A DNA stretch of 64,000 nt from Lentibacillus sediminis (GCF_002763455.1 NZ_NIXK01000003.1:62001-126000), one strand, 5' to 3'. Numbered from the stretch's first letter, positions 8,643 to 16,749 are shown. Translations and numbers: made by a program. Notes: a model not told the origin generated them from the sequence alone.

Positions 8643-8765
8643 ATGGATTTGTTAAATATACTAATGAGCCTGGTCATCTTTGCAGCACCATTTATCATTC
8701 TTTATTTTGTCATCGCTGCGGCTGTAAAAAAGGAATTGACAGCTCGGAGACGGCCAGGTCGTTAA
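8643..8765 (+). CDS. Small single-span membrane protein, 40 residues
   Basis: A short gene, ATG at 8643, preceded by AGGAGG at a normal distance. The product begins MDLLNILMSLVIFAAPFIIL, continues as one hydrophobic helix to about residue 27, and ends in the basic tail KKELTARRRPGR, giving an N-out/C-in or hairpin-free single span by the positive-inside rule. I do not recognise the family. An overlapping 80-residue frame in the same stretch has no good ribosome site and an unlikely composition, so this one was preferred. A terminator follows about 95 bases later. Confidence 0.6.
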   Translation: MDLLNILMSLVIFAAPFIILYFVIAAAVKKELTARRRPGR

Positions 8766-8859
8766 AAGATGAACGTGATGGAAAAATTGTGTGGAAAAAA
8801 TAACTGGTGTTCGGATAATTGTGTGGAAAGTGTTAGAAATAAAGGCAATAGATATAATT

Positions 8860-8892
8860 AAGAATCTCGAATTTGGGAGGTTCTTTTTTTAT
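8860..8892 (+). terminator. Terminator upstream of the sigma factor gene
   Basis: AGAATCTC pairs with GAGGTTCT around a short loop and is followed by seven or more T (8884-8890). Confidence 0.75.
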
Positions 8893-8946
8893 TGAAACGT
8901 TTTACGTTCGTCACAAGTCTAAGGAGTGGGATGAAAGGAGGAAAAT

Positions 8947-9465
8947 ATGTCTGAGCAAGAGAAGGTTAAAAAAGCAAAAAGAGGAAATGATCAAGCTTTT
9001 CAGGAATTGATTCAAAAAGAAAAAAATAAGCTTTACCGCATGGCATATATGTATGTGAAAAATGAAAATGATGCGTTAGATATTGTTCAGGAGACCATAT
9101 ACAAGGCTTACATATCAATGAAAACATTAAAGGAAAATCAATATTTTTCAACATGGTTAACTCGAATTTTAATTAACAAATCTTTGGATTCTATCAAGAA
9201 AAACAAGCATGTCATTCCGATTGATAAAATTGAAGGGATCCACACAACCGAAATTCATAAAGCAGAAGATCACATCGACCTGATTGATGCGATTAACCGG
9301 CTTCAAGACCAATATAAAACAATAGTCATTCTCAGATATTATAAAGATTATACGGTAAAACAAATTGCTGAAACGCTGGATTGCCCTGAAGGAACGGTGA
9401 AGACTCATCTGCACCGGGCAGTTAAACAGTTAAAAATGGATTTAAAGGAGGAAGGTATTAGATGA
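8947..9465 (+). CDS. ECF-type RNA polymerase sigma factor (SigV-like)
   Basis: A protein of 172 residues with the two ECF regions: sigma-2 (about 10-75, including LYRMAYMYVKNENDALDIVQE and a -10 recognition helix FSTWLTRILINK) and sigma-4 (about 115-165, YKTIVILRYYKDYTVKQIAE and CPEGTVKTHLHRAVKQL). GGAGG lies just before the ATG. It directs RNA polymerase to a small regulon, usually for envelope stress. The stop overlaps the start of the next gene by four bases (ATGA), so sigma factor and anti-sigma factor are translationally coupled. By size and sequence it is nearest to SigV/SigM/SigI-like ECF groups of Bacillus; the stimulus is unknown. Confidence 0.92.
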   Translation: MSEQEKVKKAKRGNDQAFQELIQKEKNKLYRMAYMYVKNENDALDIVQETIYKAYISMKTLKENQYFSTWLTRILINKSLDSIKKNKHVIPIDKIEGIHTTEIHKAEDHIDLIDAINRLQDQYKTIVILRYYKDYTVKQIAETLDCPEGTVKTHLHRAVKQLKMDLKEEGIR

Positions 9466-10538
9466 ACAATGACTTTCCAAATTTTAAAAACGAAATAGAT
9501 AAAATAGATGTTCCTGAAAAAAAATTGGATCTTGCTATTGAACGTGCGATTAAACGAGGGAAAAGGAAAAAATGGGGTCTGAGCAAAAAAATTACCTATT
9601 TGAGCAGCGCCGCAGTAATAGTATTTTCTTTGTTAATTGGCTCAGCATTTGTTTCCCCGGTTATGGCAAAAGTCATGTCAAATGTTCCTCTAATAAGTCA
9701 AATTTTGCAAAGTATGGAACAAACTGAGGATAGGGAAGAAAAATTAAATAATTTCTATAGCGAGGCGCATGAAACATTAACTAATAATTATCAAGATGTA
9801 GTTGATGTTTCAATGTCTTGGTATTTCTCCTCTGAACCGCCTGAAATCATTGTTCGGATGATAGATAATACTTCTAAACAAGAATTTGGAGATGAAATAG
9901 AACAGGCTATTAGAGATTTTGCCCAGTCTTACAATATTGACGAGGTTAAAATTAAAGTAGAAGTACAGGATAAGCAAATTGCTGAAATAAGTAAAGAGGA
10001 ACAAGAGCGAATGGAACTTACTGATCAATTATTTAATATTACAAGAAAGGTGTTGCAAGACAAGGGATATAGATATAGCAGTCTGGGTATTGACGGCAGA
10101 AATCCAATCATAAATATAGAAATTGTAGGTACCCAACAACATTATAATAATGTGAAGGATGATATTGAAAAACAGGTACATGATGCGATCAAATCCCAGA
10201 AAGGGTTAGAATATGAAGTAGAAGTCACAAGGCTAACCGAGGCAGAAATAAGAACTCAAAATTGGCAACCAATTTTTGCATCAGTCATGGAGGAAACACA
10301 TAAAAAATTTAACGAAGTAACTGGATTTGCTTTTTCCTTCCACCCCAAACCACTTCAAATTATTTTAAAGACTTCCTTGTCAGATGGGGAGCAGGATGAA
10401 AAGGTGGCGGAAGAAATTGCGAAATATGCAAATCAAGTCGTTGAAATAAAAAGAGATGAATTATCAGTTGATAAGATCCCCTATAAAATTATTATAAGAG
10501 ATAAAGAGCAAGAAAGCCTGTATGAGATACTGTATTAA
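9462..10538 (+). CDS. Membrane anti-sigma factor with DUF4030-type extracellular domain
   Basis: A protein of 358 residues: a basic cytoplasmic segment (1-50), one membrane span (about 45-68, ITYLSSAAVIVFSLLIGSAF) and a 290-residue outside part made of repeated alpha/beta units, for example EIIVRMIDN and NIEIVGTQQ, matching the DUF4030/DUF4179-type anti-sigma factors that follow ECF genes in Bacillus. It should hold the upstream sigma factor at the membrane until an envelope signal triggers release, perhaps by proteolysis as for RsiV. The four-base overlap with the sigma gene and the absence of other genes before the terminator make this a two-gene operon. Codon use is AT-richer than in neighbouring genes. 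Confidence 0.8.
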   Translation: MNNDFPNFKNEIDKIDVPEKKLDLAIERAIKRGKRKKWGLSKKITYLSSAAVIVFSLLIGSAFVSPVMAKVMSNVPLISQILQSMEQTEDREEKLNNFYSEAHETLTNNYQDVVDVSMSWYFSSEPPEIIVRMIDNTSKQEFGDEIEQAIRDFAQSYNIDEVKIKVEVQDKQIAEISKEEQERMELTDQLFNITRKVLQDKGYRYSSLGIDGRNPIINIEIVGTQQHYNNVKDDIEKQVHDAIKSQKGLEYEVEVTRLTEAEIRTQNWQPIFASVMEETHKKFNEVTGFAFSFHPKPLQIILKTSLSDGEQDEKVAEEIAKYANQVVEIKRDELSVDKIPYKIIIRDKEQESLYEILY

Positions 10539-10614
10539 TCTTAGGATACGAAGGACACAAATACTGATTAAAAGAATTAGACCACCACTATTTTCTTATT
10601 ATCCAAAATACCCC

Positions 10615-10648
10615 AAAAGCATTGTACAAACGCAATGCTTTTTTATTT
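10615..10648 (+). terminator. Terminator of the sigma/anti-sigma operon
   Basis: AAAGCATTG and CAATGCTTT form a perfect stem at 10616-10641, followed by a T-rich tract. Confidence 0.85.
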
Positions 10649-10694
10649 TGCTTCAGCAGCTTATCAAATTAACTCAGCAATAACCAAAAAACAA

Positions 10695-10703
10695 TGATAT
10701 AAT
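10695..10703 (+). promoter_or_regulatory. Extended -10 promoter of the acetyltransferase operon
   Basis: TGATATAAT (TGnTATAAT) at 10695-10703 lies about 30 bases before the first GNAT gene. No good -35 box is seen, as is usual for extended -10 promoters. Confidence 0.6.
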
Positions 10704-10731
10704 GTTATGAAATATTAATCAAGGGGCAGTG

Positions 10732-11241
10732 ATGGGAATGGGATTTATCATTCGTCAAATGAAAAAAAGGGATATCGCGCAAGTGCAACAGGTGGCAATT
10801 GAGAGCTGGCATGCCACGTATGATGGGATCATTCCGCTTGCGGTGCAAGATAGATTTCTCGATGGAGCATATAATGACAAATCGATGAAACATCGATTGA
10901 AGTCTTCCTTGCTATTTGTGGCGGAACTGGACGGGCGAATTGTCGGGTTTGCCAACTTTTCCAATGTGGATCAGCGCGGAAAAGCGGAACTTGGAGCGCT
11001 CTACTTATATCCGGAACATCAGGGAGCAGGAATCGGAACGGCCCTTTTGCAGGAAGGCATCAAGCAGCTTGAAGGGGTAAGGGAAATATATCTGCATGTG
11101 GAAAAACAAAATCGCATTGGTGCCAGGTTTTACGAAGCGAAAGGATTTGAAGTGTTGGAGGAATTCGCTGATGAATTTGACGGGCACATCTTGCAAACAG
11201 TGCGCATGGTGCTATATGTGAAGAAGCGAAGCAGGGTATGA
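10732..11241 (+). CDS. GNAT family N-acetyltransferase
   Basis: A protein of 169 residues with one GNAT domain: FIIRQMKKRDIAQV at the start, the acetyl-CoA binding loop HQGAGIGTALLQ (Q/R-x-x-G-x-G/A type) near residues 100-112 and the late NRIGARFYEAKGF. These enzymes move an acetyl group from acetyl-CoA to an amine; the substrate is not predictable here. AAGGGG at 10721-10726 serves a cluster of possible starts (GTG 10729, ATG 10732, ATG 10738); the middle one was chosen and the true start may differ by two residues. The stop overlaps the next gene by four bases. Confidence 0.88.
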   Translation: MGMGFIIRQMKKRDIAQVQQVAIESWHATYDGIIPLAVQDRFLDGAYNDKSMKHRLKSSLLFVAELDGRIVGFANFSNVDQRGKAELGALYLYPEHQGAGIGTALLQEGIKQLEGVREIYLHVEKQNRIGARFYEAKGFEVLEEFADEFDGHILQTVRMVLYVKKRSRV

Positions 11242-11588
11242 GAGTATTTGATTTGAAAAAGAACAGCGGCAGAAGAATTACCGAATTTGGTTCAAACTTT
11301 CTTATGGCTCCACTGACCAGATCGAATGCCCCAATGCAAGTGAGCTTTTTCCATTTGGAAGCAGGAGGCGTGGTTGGTTACCATCAGGCAAAAGTTGCTC
11401 AGCTGCTGCTTGTGACGGATGGGGAAGGAACGGTACGAGGCAAGGAGGACGAGCAGGTAAATGTTAAAACTGGGCAAGTGGTTCTCTGGGAAAAAGACGA
11501 ATGGCATGAAACGGTGTCCGAACAAGGTTTAACAGCTATTGTCATGGAGAGCAGTGATTTCGATCTTTTGCTGGAGGGATTACAATGA
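11238..11588 (+). CDS. Small cupin-domain protein
   Basis: A protein of 116 residues consisting of a single cupin barrel: FFHLEAGGVVGYHQA and LLVTDGEGTVRGKE are the first cupin motif, GQVVLWEKDEWHETVS the second, whose His could hold a metal. It overlaps the GNAT gene before it and the GNAT gene after it by four bases each (ATGA), so all three are translationally coupled. No catalytic role can be assigned; such small cupins may be isomerases, dioxygenase-like enzymes or ligand sensors. Confidence 0.8.
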   Translation: MRVFDLKKNSGRRITEFGSNFLMAPLTRSNAPMQVSFFHLEAGGVVGYHQAKVAQLLLVTDGEGTVRGKEDEQVNVKTGQVVLWEKDEWHETVSEQGLTAIVMESSDFDLLLEGLQ

Positions 11589-12100
11589 AAATAAGAAAAG
11601 CGCTGCAGAGTGAAGCAGCTGATATTGCAAAGGTCAGCGTGGACAGCTGGCGCACAACATACCGGGGGATCATTCCCGATGCATTCCTCGATCAAATATC
11701 CTATGAGCAGCGGACGGAAAATTGGGCTTACAACCTGACACAGCAGGCGATATATGTGGCGGAAAATGAGCAGGGAGGTATTGTTGGATTTGCTGATGGC
11801 GGGCCAAGGCGCGGTGATAGGTACGAGGCTTATCAAGGAGAAATCTACGCTATTTATATTTTGCAGGAGTATCAGCGGAAAGGGCTGGGAAAAAAGCTGC
11901 TTCAGCCGGTAGTCGAGGATTTACAGCAAGCGGGGATGCATTCGATGATTGTCCTCGTCTTGGAGGATAATCCTTCCAAGTATTTCTATGAAGCAGCCGG
12001 TGCGAAATGTATCGATAGAGTAGAGATCGGTATTGCCGGGACGAAGCTCAATGAATTGGTGTATGCATGGGATAAGATAGACGGGATTTTTTCGGGCTGA
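11585..12100 (+). CDS. GNAT family N-acetyltransferase
   Basis: A protein of 171 residues with the GNAT core: an N-terminal MKIRKALQSEAADIAKV, then SWRTTYRGIIPD, and the acetyl-CoA loop YQRKGLGKKLLQPV (about 98-111). The SWRTTYRGIIP motif is shared with the GNAT gene two positions upstream (SWHATYDGIIP), so the two are paralogs. GGAGG lies about 8 bases before the ATG and inside the end of the cupin gene. Substrate unknown. Confidence 0.88.
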   Translation: MKIRKALQSEAADIAKVSVDSWRTTYRGIIPDAFLDQISYEQRTENWAYNLTQQAIYVAENEQGGIVGFADGGPRRGDRYEAYQGEIYAIYILQEYQRKGLGKKLLQPVVEDLQQAGMHSMIVLVLEDNPSKYFYEAAGAKCIDRVEIGIAGTKLNELVYAWDKIDGIFSG

Positions 12101-12117
12101 ATAGGAGGAAAAGCATC

Positions 12118-12567
12118 ATAAATATACAGTTACGAAGTGCGAGCGAGGCGCCGATGGATCTGCTCCTTCTGGCCGACCCTTCGAAGGAAATGATAGAAAA
12201 ATATCTTGAGAGCGGGCAATGCTATACGTTAGAGGTGAACAATGAAACGGTCGGAGTGTATGTTCTGATGCCAGTTTCTGCGGGTGTCATCGAAATTATG
12301 AATATTGCTGTTGCGGAAAAAGAGCAAGGAAAAGGGCTTGGCAAACAACTGCTTGCCCATGCGATTGAGCAGGCCCGGAAACAAGGATTCAAGCAGGTCC
12401 AAATCGGTACAGGAAATTCCAGCATCGGGCAGCTCGCATTATATCAAAAATGCGGCTTTCGTATTACCAAGATAGAGCGCGGCTTTTTCACAGATAACTA
12501 TGAAGAAGAGATCATCGAGAATGGGATTATTTGCAGGGATATGCTGCGGCTCGTAATGGAATTATAA
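12118..12567 (+). CDS. GNAT family N-acetyltransferase, probably with a non-AUG start
   Basis: The first ATG is at 12154, but homology-like sequence continues upstream in frame as INIQLRSASEAP, a typical GNAT first strand, and a perfect AGGAGG stands at 12103-12108. At the right distance from it there are only ATC (12115) and ATA (12118). I therefore place the start at 12118 (149 residues) as the best guess; 12154 (137 residues) is the conventional alternative and has no ribosome site. The acetyl-CoA loop EQGKGLGKQLL and the end ALYQKCGFRI are clear. It belongs to the same operon as its neighbours. Confidence 0.72.
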   Translation: MNIQLRSASEAPMDLLLLADPSKEMIEKYLESGQCYTLEVNNETVGVYVLMPVSAGVIEIMNIAVAEKEQGKGLGKQLLAHAIEQARKQGFKQVQIGTGNSSIGQLALYQKCGFRITKIERGFFTDNYEEEIIENGIICRDMLRLVMEL

Positions 12568-12578
12568 AGGGGGAAGCT

Positions 12579-13046
12579 ATGCTGCACTATAGAACTATCG
12601 ATGTGGCAAAAGACAGGGATACAGTGGTGCCGTTTCGCAGGGATTCTTTTGCAGTAAGTTTTGGTGATGATTCCGGGTTTGATGGAGCGAGCTATACTGA
12701 TTGGTTGGAAGAAAAAATATCCAAATTCCCGGATGGGTTTGTTTTACTGATGGAAGATAATCAGCCAGTCGGTCAATTGGAGCTTTCCATTCGTGAATAT
12801 CAGGGAAGGACAATCGGGTATGTCCATCTCTATTATTTGATAAAATCGAAGCGGGGCAGCGGCTATGGTAAGGAATTGCAGCGCTATGCATTAAAGTTTT
12901 TTCGGGGTCAGGGTGTGAAAGAGTATCATTTACGCGTGGCTCCGGACAATGTGAATGCAAGGAAATTTTATCGGAGGAACGGCATGGAAGAGGTTGGTTC
13001 GGAATTGGATGGGAAAGTGATTCGGTTGCAGGGGTGTGTGGAGTGA
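12579..13046 (+). CDS. GNAT family N-acetyltransferase
   Basis: A protein of 155 residues starting at 12579, after AAGGGGG at 12567-12573; an in-frame start 48 bases upstream lies inside the preceding gene. GNAT features are the FRRDSFAVSFGD opening segment, the beta strand GQLELSI, the acetyl-CoA loop KRGSGYGKELQ and NARKFYRRNGM near the end. It is the fourth acetyltransferase in the operon and its stop overlaps the GTG start of the next by four bases. Confidence 0.87.
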   Translation: MLHYRTIDVAKDRDTVVPFRRDSFAVSFGDDSGFDGASYTDWLEEKISKFPDGFVLLMEDNQPVGQLELSIREYQGRTIGYVHLYYLIKSKRGSGYGKELQRYALKFFRGQGVKEYHLRVAPDNVNARKFYRRNGMEEVGSELDGKVIRLQGCVE

Positions 13047-13944
13047 AGAAGGAAGATAAGAAAATTGGTATTAAAGGATTCACAGATCAAGATAGAGAGC
13101 AACTGAAGGAATTATTATCCATTTATCAAGAGAATGACTTACTTAATATATTAAACAGCTCTATGATGGAATATGCTTTTTCTGCTTATCACGAGGAAAA
13201 ACTTGCAGGCATACTTGTAGCCTGGAAAAGTGATTTTCATCCTTATTGTCTTATTTTCGAATGTTGGTCCAGCCTTTTTCCAATGGAAGGAATATTGCTG
13301 AAAATTTATTATCCAGTGCAGAAGGACCATCAAAGGGACCATTGCAAACCTCTATTTGGGAAACCGATATTGGCTTGAAAGACTTTTTCGAGGAAAATGG
13401 CTTTACGATAATCAGAAAAACGTATATGCCAGTGATGCCAGTAGCAAATGCGGCAAAGTTAATTCCACCGGAAGAACCTTCTGGGATAGTAAAATCGATT
13501 GCCGATATTTCGCATGATGAGCTTTTAAAAACCCAGCTAATTAGGATGGCAAGGACGAACTATATTAATGCACATGAAGCAAATCCTGTGGCTGAGCTCA
13601 GTTGGGATACATGGAAAAAGCTAGTATTCGCAGATGATATGATAAAAGAAGGAAGCTATATTTATTGCAATTCGGATGGGACTGAGATTTTAGCATATTC
13701 TTTTTTGCATAAGTCAACGGAGCCTGAAACCCTGGAATTAGGTTGGTGCGGGGCTATAGATGAAAAGAACGCTGATTTCATTCCCCCATTAGTTTACAGG
13801 CAAATTCGCTATGCTAAACAGCATGGCTGGAAGTACCTGCAGGGAGAATTTGATACCACGGATTTCTTTGCCATGAAGGTATTGCGGTCCTTTCCTTTCT
13901 CTCCTGCGCCGACTTGGATTACGTATCGGAAAGAAATAGACTAA
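13043..13944 (+). pseudogene. GNAT-type acetyltransferase gene broken by one frameshift
   Basis: The reading begins with GTG at 13043 (GTGA overlap with the gene before) and gives a GNAT-like N-terminal half, KKEDKKIGIKGFTDQD to FHPYCLIF, in one frame to about 13255. Homologous sequence then continues in the -1 frame (RMLVQPFSNGRNIAEN to PAPTWITYRKEID) to 13944. A single missing base near the TTTT at 13253-13256 explains it. Joined, the product would be about 300 residues, the size of two-lobed GNAT proteins. No slippery heptamer is present at the junction. The rest of both halves is free of stops, so the event is recent or a sequencing error. Confidence 0.75.
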
Positions 13945-13971
13945 AAGGTAGTAATAGAAAGAAGGAAGAAA

Positions 13972-14685
13972 ATGATCTTACATACAAAAGTATCAGGTAA
14001 GGGAGAGCCGGTTGTGCTGATCCATCAAGGTTTACAAACAAGTGAAACAGATTTTCAAGCAGAAAAGGACTACTTGCAAGAGAATTACCAAGTGATTTTA
14101 CCAGATTTGCGCGGTCATGGGAAATCCGCATCTGATGATTTCTCTGACTACTTTAACGATTGTGCCAGAGATCTGAATGATACACTTACCGAATTAAACA
14201 TTGACTCCACTCATATTGCAGGTAGTTCTTTGGGAGCATTGGCTGCTTTGATGTTTGCCAAGAAATATCCGCATAGAGTAAAAAGTTTAGTCATCTCAGG
14301 TATTATACCGAAAAAGCCCGCAAACTGGGAGGAACAATTAAAAGAAGAGAAAGCAATGCAAGCGAACGTTTTGGAAAACAAAGATGCAATCGCATATTTT
14401 GACCAAATCCATGACGGAGATTGGAGTAAACTTTTAAAAATTGCTGTTGAGGCAGACTGGTATCCATTTAATGAAACAGGAGATTTAACCATGCTGGAGG
14501 TGCCTGTTCTGTTTGTGGTTGGAGAAGGAAATACAAATGAAACAATAGGTGCTCAAATTTATCCAAGGGCAAATAAAAATATCCATGTAGCTATCATTCC
14601 GTTTGCCTCCCATCTCGTTCATCTGGATCAGCCGGAAATTTATATGAAGGTTGTAGAAGATTTTTTGAAGCGCGTGGAAAAATAA
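13972..14685 (+). CDS. Alpha/beta hydrolase
   Basis: A protein of 237 residues with the alpha/beta hydrolase fold: oxyanion region VLIHQGLQ (about 15-22), DLRGHGKS, nucleophile elbow GSSLGA (Ser about 84), the acid after FVVGEG and the catalytic His in PFASHLVHLDQP. Family members include esterases, lactonases and haloperoxidase-like enzymes; the substrate is unknown. It follows the broken GNAT gene by 27 bases with AAGGAAG as ribosome site and probably belongs to the same transcript. Confidence 0.87.
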   Translation: MILHTKVSGKGEPVVLIHQGLQTSETDFQAEKDYLQENYQVILPDLRGHGKSASDDFSDYFNDCARDLNDTLTELNIDSTHIAGSSLGALAALMFAKKYPHRVKSLVISGIIPKKPANWEEQLKEEKAMQANVLENKDAIAYFDQIHDGDWSKLLKIAVEADWYPFNETGDLTMLEVPVLFVVGEGNTNETIGAQIYPRANKNIHVAIIPFASHLVHLDQPEIYMKVVEDFLKRVEK

Positions 14686-14764
14686 GACAATTGAGTTGAA
14701 GGCTCATCGGGTATATAATCGTACATGTTATTTATTATTTGAGCAACATGCTGGAGGTACAACG

Positions 14765-15001
14765 ATGCTAGACAAGATTCGAAACATTTTATCCATACTT
14801 ATCATTATTTTTTCAGGCTATCTTATTATCACACAGGATTTCTACTGGATGCCTCATATGATGGTGGGAGTCGGTGGCTTGCTGCTGGTGACAGGGTTAT
14901 TGGAACTGCAGAAAGAAAAAAAATTTTGGGGATTTGCAAGTATCCTTATTTCATTGTTCGTATTTTACGTATCAGTCCAAGGATTTCTGGGAGGCTGGTA
15001 G
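14765..15001 (+). CDS. Small membrane protein, DUF3953-like
   Basis: A protein of 78 residues starting at 14765 with GGAGG a few bases upstream. It consists of three hydrophobic segments: 7-25 (ILSILIIIFSGYLIITQ), 33-48 (VGVGGLLLVTGLLEL) and 55-75, with short charged loops. Length and pattern match the YczI/DUF3953 family of Bacillus membrane proteins of unknown function. Confidence 0.7.
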   Translation: MLDKIRNILSILIIIFSGYLIITQDFYWMPHMMVGVGGLLLVTGLLELQKEKKFWGFASILISLFVFYVSVQGFLGGW

Positions 15002-15022
15002 ACATAGATCGGTGGTGATTTG

Positions 15023-15532
15023 ATGGAGAGCGTGGAAGTTTTGACAACGGAAAGACTGGCCTTGAGAAAGATGAACAAAGGCGATACGGCAAACTTGCTG
15101 GAAATTTTCGCGGACCCGGTTGCCATGCAATATTATCCATCCACAAAAGATGAGCATGAGACAAATGCATGGATTGACTGGACGTTGGAAAATTATGCGA
15201 AATTCGGTGCCGGGCTGTGGATTGTGGAAGACAAACAGACGGGAGAATTTCTCGGACAATGTGGCTTGGTGCTGCAGAAAGTGGATGGATCGATCGAGAT
15301 GGAGATTGGTTATTTGTTTAAACGAAGCGTTTGGGGCAATGGGTACGCTACTGAAGCTGCACTTGCCTGTAAAGAATATGGCTTCACGGAACTGCAATTA
15401 AGTAAGCTGATTTCATTGATTGACGTACATAATGTTCCTTCCATCAACGTTGCTGAGCGGGTTGGGATGAAGCGGGAAAAAAGTGTAGTGAAATGGGACA
15501 AGGAAATTGCGGTGTACGCTGTGTATCGGTGA
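15023..15532 (+). CDS. GNAT acetyltransferase, RimJ/RimL type
   Basis: A protein of 169 residues starting MESVEVLTTERLALRKM at ATG 15023. The ERLxLR opening, DPVAMQYYP, GEFLGQCGLV and the acetyl-CoA loop WGNGYATEAALACKEYGF are typical of the RimJ/RimL (Acetyltransf_3) branch, which acetylates protein N termini or small amines. The ribosome site (GGTGG) is weak. It is unlike the GNATs at 10.7-13 kb and is not their recent duplicate. Confidence 0.88.
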   Translation: MESVEVLTTERLALRKMNKGDTANLLEIFADPVAMQYYPSTKDEHETNAWIDWTLENYAKFGAGLWIVEDKQTGEFLGQCGLVLQKVDGSIEMEIGYLFKRSVWGNGYATEAALACKEYGFTELQLSKLISLIDVHNVPSINVAERVGMKREKSVVKWDKEIAVYAVYR

Positions 15533-15549
15533 AGGGGGATGGATGAAAG

Positions 15550-16482
15550 ATGAAAACATCAGAGATATTAAGAGGGTTTGGGCTTGATTCAGAGCCAGAG
15601 CCAGAGAGCATTTATCCATTTTCACCGGTATACCGGGTTACCACAGACGAGGGAGACGTGGTTGTGAAGAAAACACAGTCACCACTGAAGCGGGCCAAGG
15701 GCTTGATCAAATTTATTTCTCATCTAAGTGAAAATGGCATCGATGTAGTGACACCTGTTGAGTTGGACAGAGACAATCCGCAGACGGTTCAAGAGGATGT
15801 TTACGTCGTTTATCCTTATATCAACGGGTCTGTTTACACAGGCAAGAATGAAGAAATCTATCAAGCTGGCAGGCTGCTGGGACAAATCCACGGTCTTTCC
15901 CCGGCGGAAAATCACTATCAGCTTGATCCGTACAATGTGTATGATTTCACCACGGCGGAAGTGGAGGAAAGCATGGCCGCCATCGGGAAAAATGCTGCTG
16001 CAAACCATTTCAGCCTGGAGCCAGGCGAGCTGAAAGAGAAATTAATGGCTGCGGTTTCCCGGCAGGATGAGCTTGAAAGGAGCGGCTTACCATGTGTGGC
16101 TTCTCCTTATGATTACAAGGCAAATAATTTAATCTACACACCAGAGCCTTATCTGATTGATCCGGATAATGCGACATGGGTGCCGCGGATTTTTGACCTG
16201 GCATTAGCCTTGCTTTTGTTCCACAATGAGCACGATACTGCGCCAGCGCGGATATTCACAGCATATGAATGGCAGCTTTTTCTGAAAGGATATACATCGG
16301 CGGTAGAGTTGACAGAGCAGGAGAAATCCTACTGGCAGCAAGCTGTAGAGCATATTTTCTTGGACGAAGTTATGTGGCTTATGGAGGAATTTCCGGAAGA
16401 CTGGGAGAATTCCCGGCAGCGTAGGCTGTTTGCGGATTTGATTCGGGTGGTGCTGGATTGTCGGGAGTATGGGATTGAGTGA
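15550..16482 (+). CDS. APH/choline-kinase family phosphotransferase
   Basis: A protein of 310 residues with the fold of aminoglycoside and choline kinases. The ATP-binding Lys is in DVVVKKTQ (about 38-45), the hinge in VYVVYPYI, and the catalytic/metal segment in SPYDYKANNLIY followed by YLIDPDNATWVPRIFDLA (split here as YLIDPDNATW, VPRIFDLA). The usual HGD of the catalytic loop reads SPYD, as in the spectinomycin-phosphotransferase-like branch. It could phosphorylate a small sugar or amine; drug resistance is possible but not shown. It follows the RimL-like gene by 17 bases. Confidence 0.8.
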   Translation: MKTSEILRGFGLDSEPEPESIYPFSPVYRVTTDEGDVVVKKTQSPLKRAKGLIKFISHLSENGIDVVTPVELDRDNPQTVQEDVYVVYPYINGSVYTGKNEEIYQAGRLLGQIHGLSPAENHYQLDPYNVYDFTTAEVEESMAAIGKNAAANHFSLEPGELKEKLMAAVSRQDELERSGLPCVASPYDYKANNLIYTPEPYLIDPDNATWVPRIFDLALALLLFHNEHDTAPARIFTAYEWQLFLKGYTSAVELTEQEKSYWQQAVEHIFLDEVMWLMEEFPEDWENSRQRRLFADLIRVVLDCREYGIE

Positions 16483-16633
16483 CACGAGCGAGGAAAAAGG
16501 TTGAAAAGTAGAGGCAATTGTTAAAGCGGGTAGCTTAACAAGGGCGGATATGCTATGCTTGTTTAAAATGCCCCGTTCGAGGAAATATAACAATTACCAG
16601 CATTCATTTGTGGAAATAAGGGAGGAAGCAGTA

Positions 16634-16735
16634 ATGGGACGGCTAATCAAACGACTTATAAAATATGGGCCGATTATTTATCCGATGGTAAGAAAGTTTC
16701 TCAATAAACGAAAGCAAAACAGAAATTATAGGTAG
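16634..16735 (+). CDS. Small basic protein, 33 residues
   Basis: ATG at 16634 is preceded by GGAGGAAG at 16621-16628. The product begins MGRLIKRLIKYGPIIYPMVR and ends FLNKRKQNRNYR: very basic, with a short hydrophobic middle (YGPIIYPMV), so it may lie on the membrane surface. A terminator follows directly. Similar short proteins are familiar from other Bacillaceae genomes but have no assigned role. The composition and ribosome site support a real gene. Confidence 0.6.
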   Translation: MGRLIKRLIKYGPIIYPMVRKFLNKRKQNRNYR

Positions 16736-16749
16736 CAACACAATGAAAA

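Noticed and set aside
8561-8803. An 80-residue plus-strand frame overlapping the 40-residue membrane protein gene.
   Set aside because: It has no ribosome site, many His/Cys in an odd pattern, and the overlapping frame has AGGAGG and a clean membrane helix.
8893-8912. TGAAAC and CGTC as a SigW/SigV-type promoter before the ECF gene.
   Set aside because: The boxes are 10 bases apart; the family needs about 16.
13250-13262. Programmed -1 frameshifting in the broken GNAT gene.
   Set aside because: No X-XXY-YYZ slippery heptamer in phase and no downstream stem or pseudoknot was visible.
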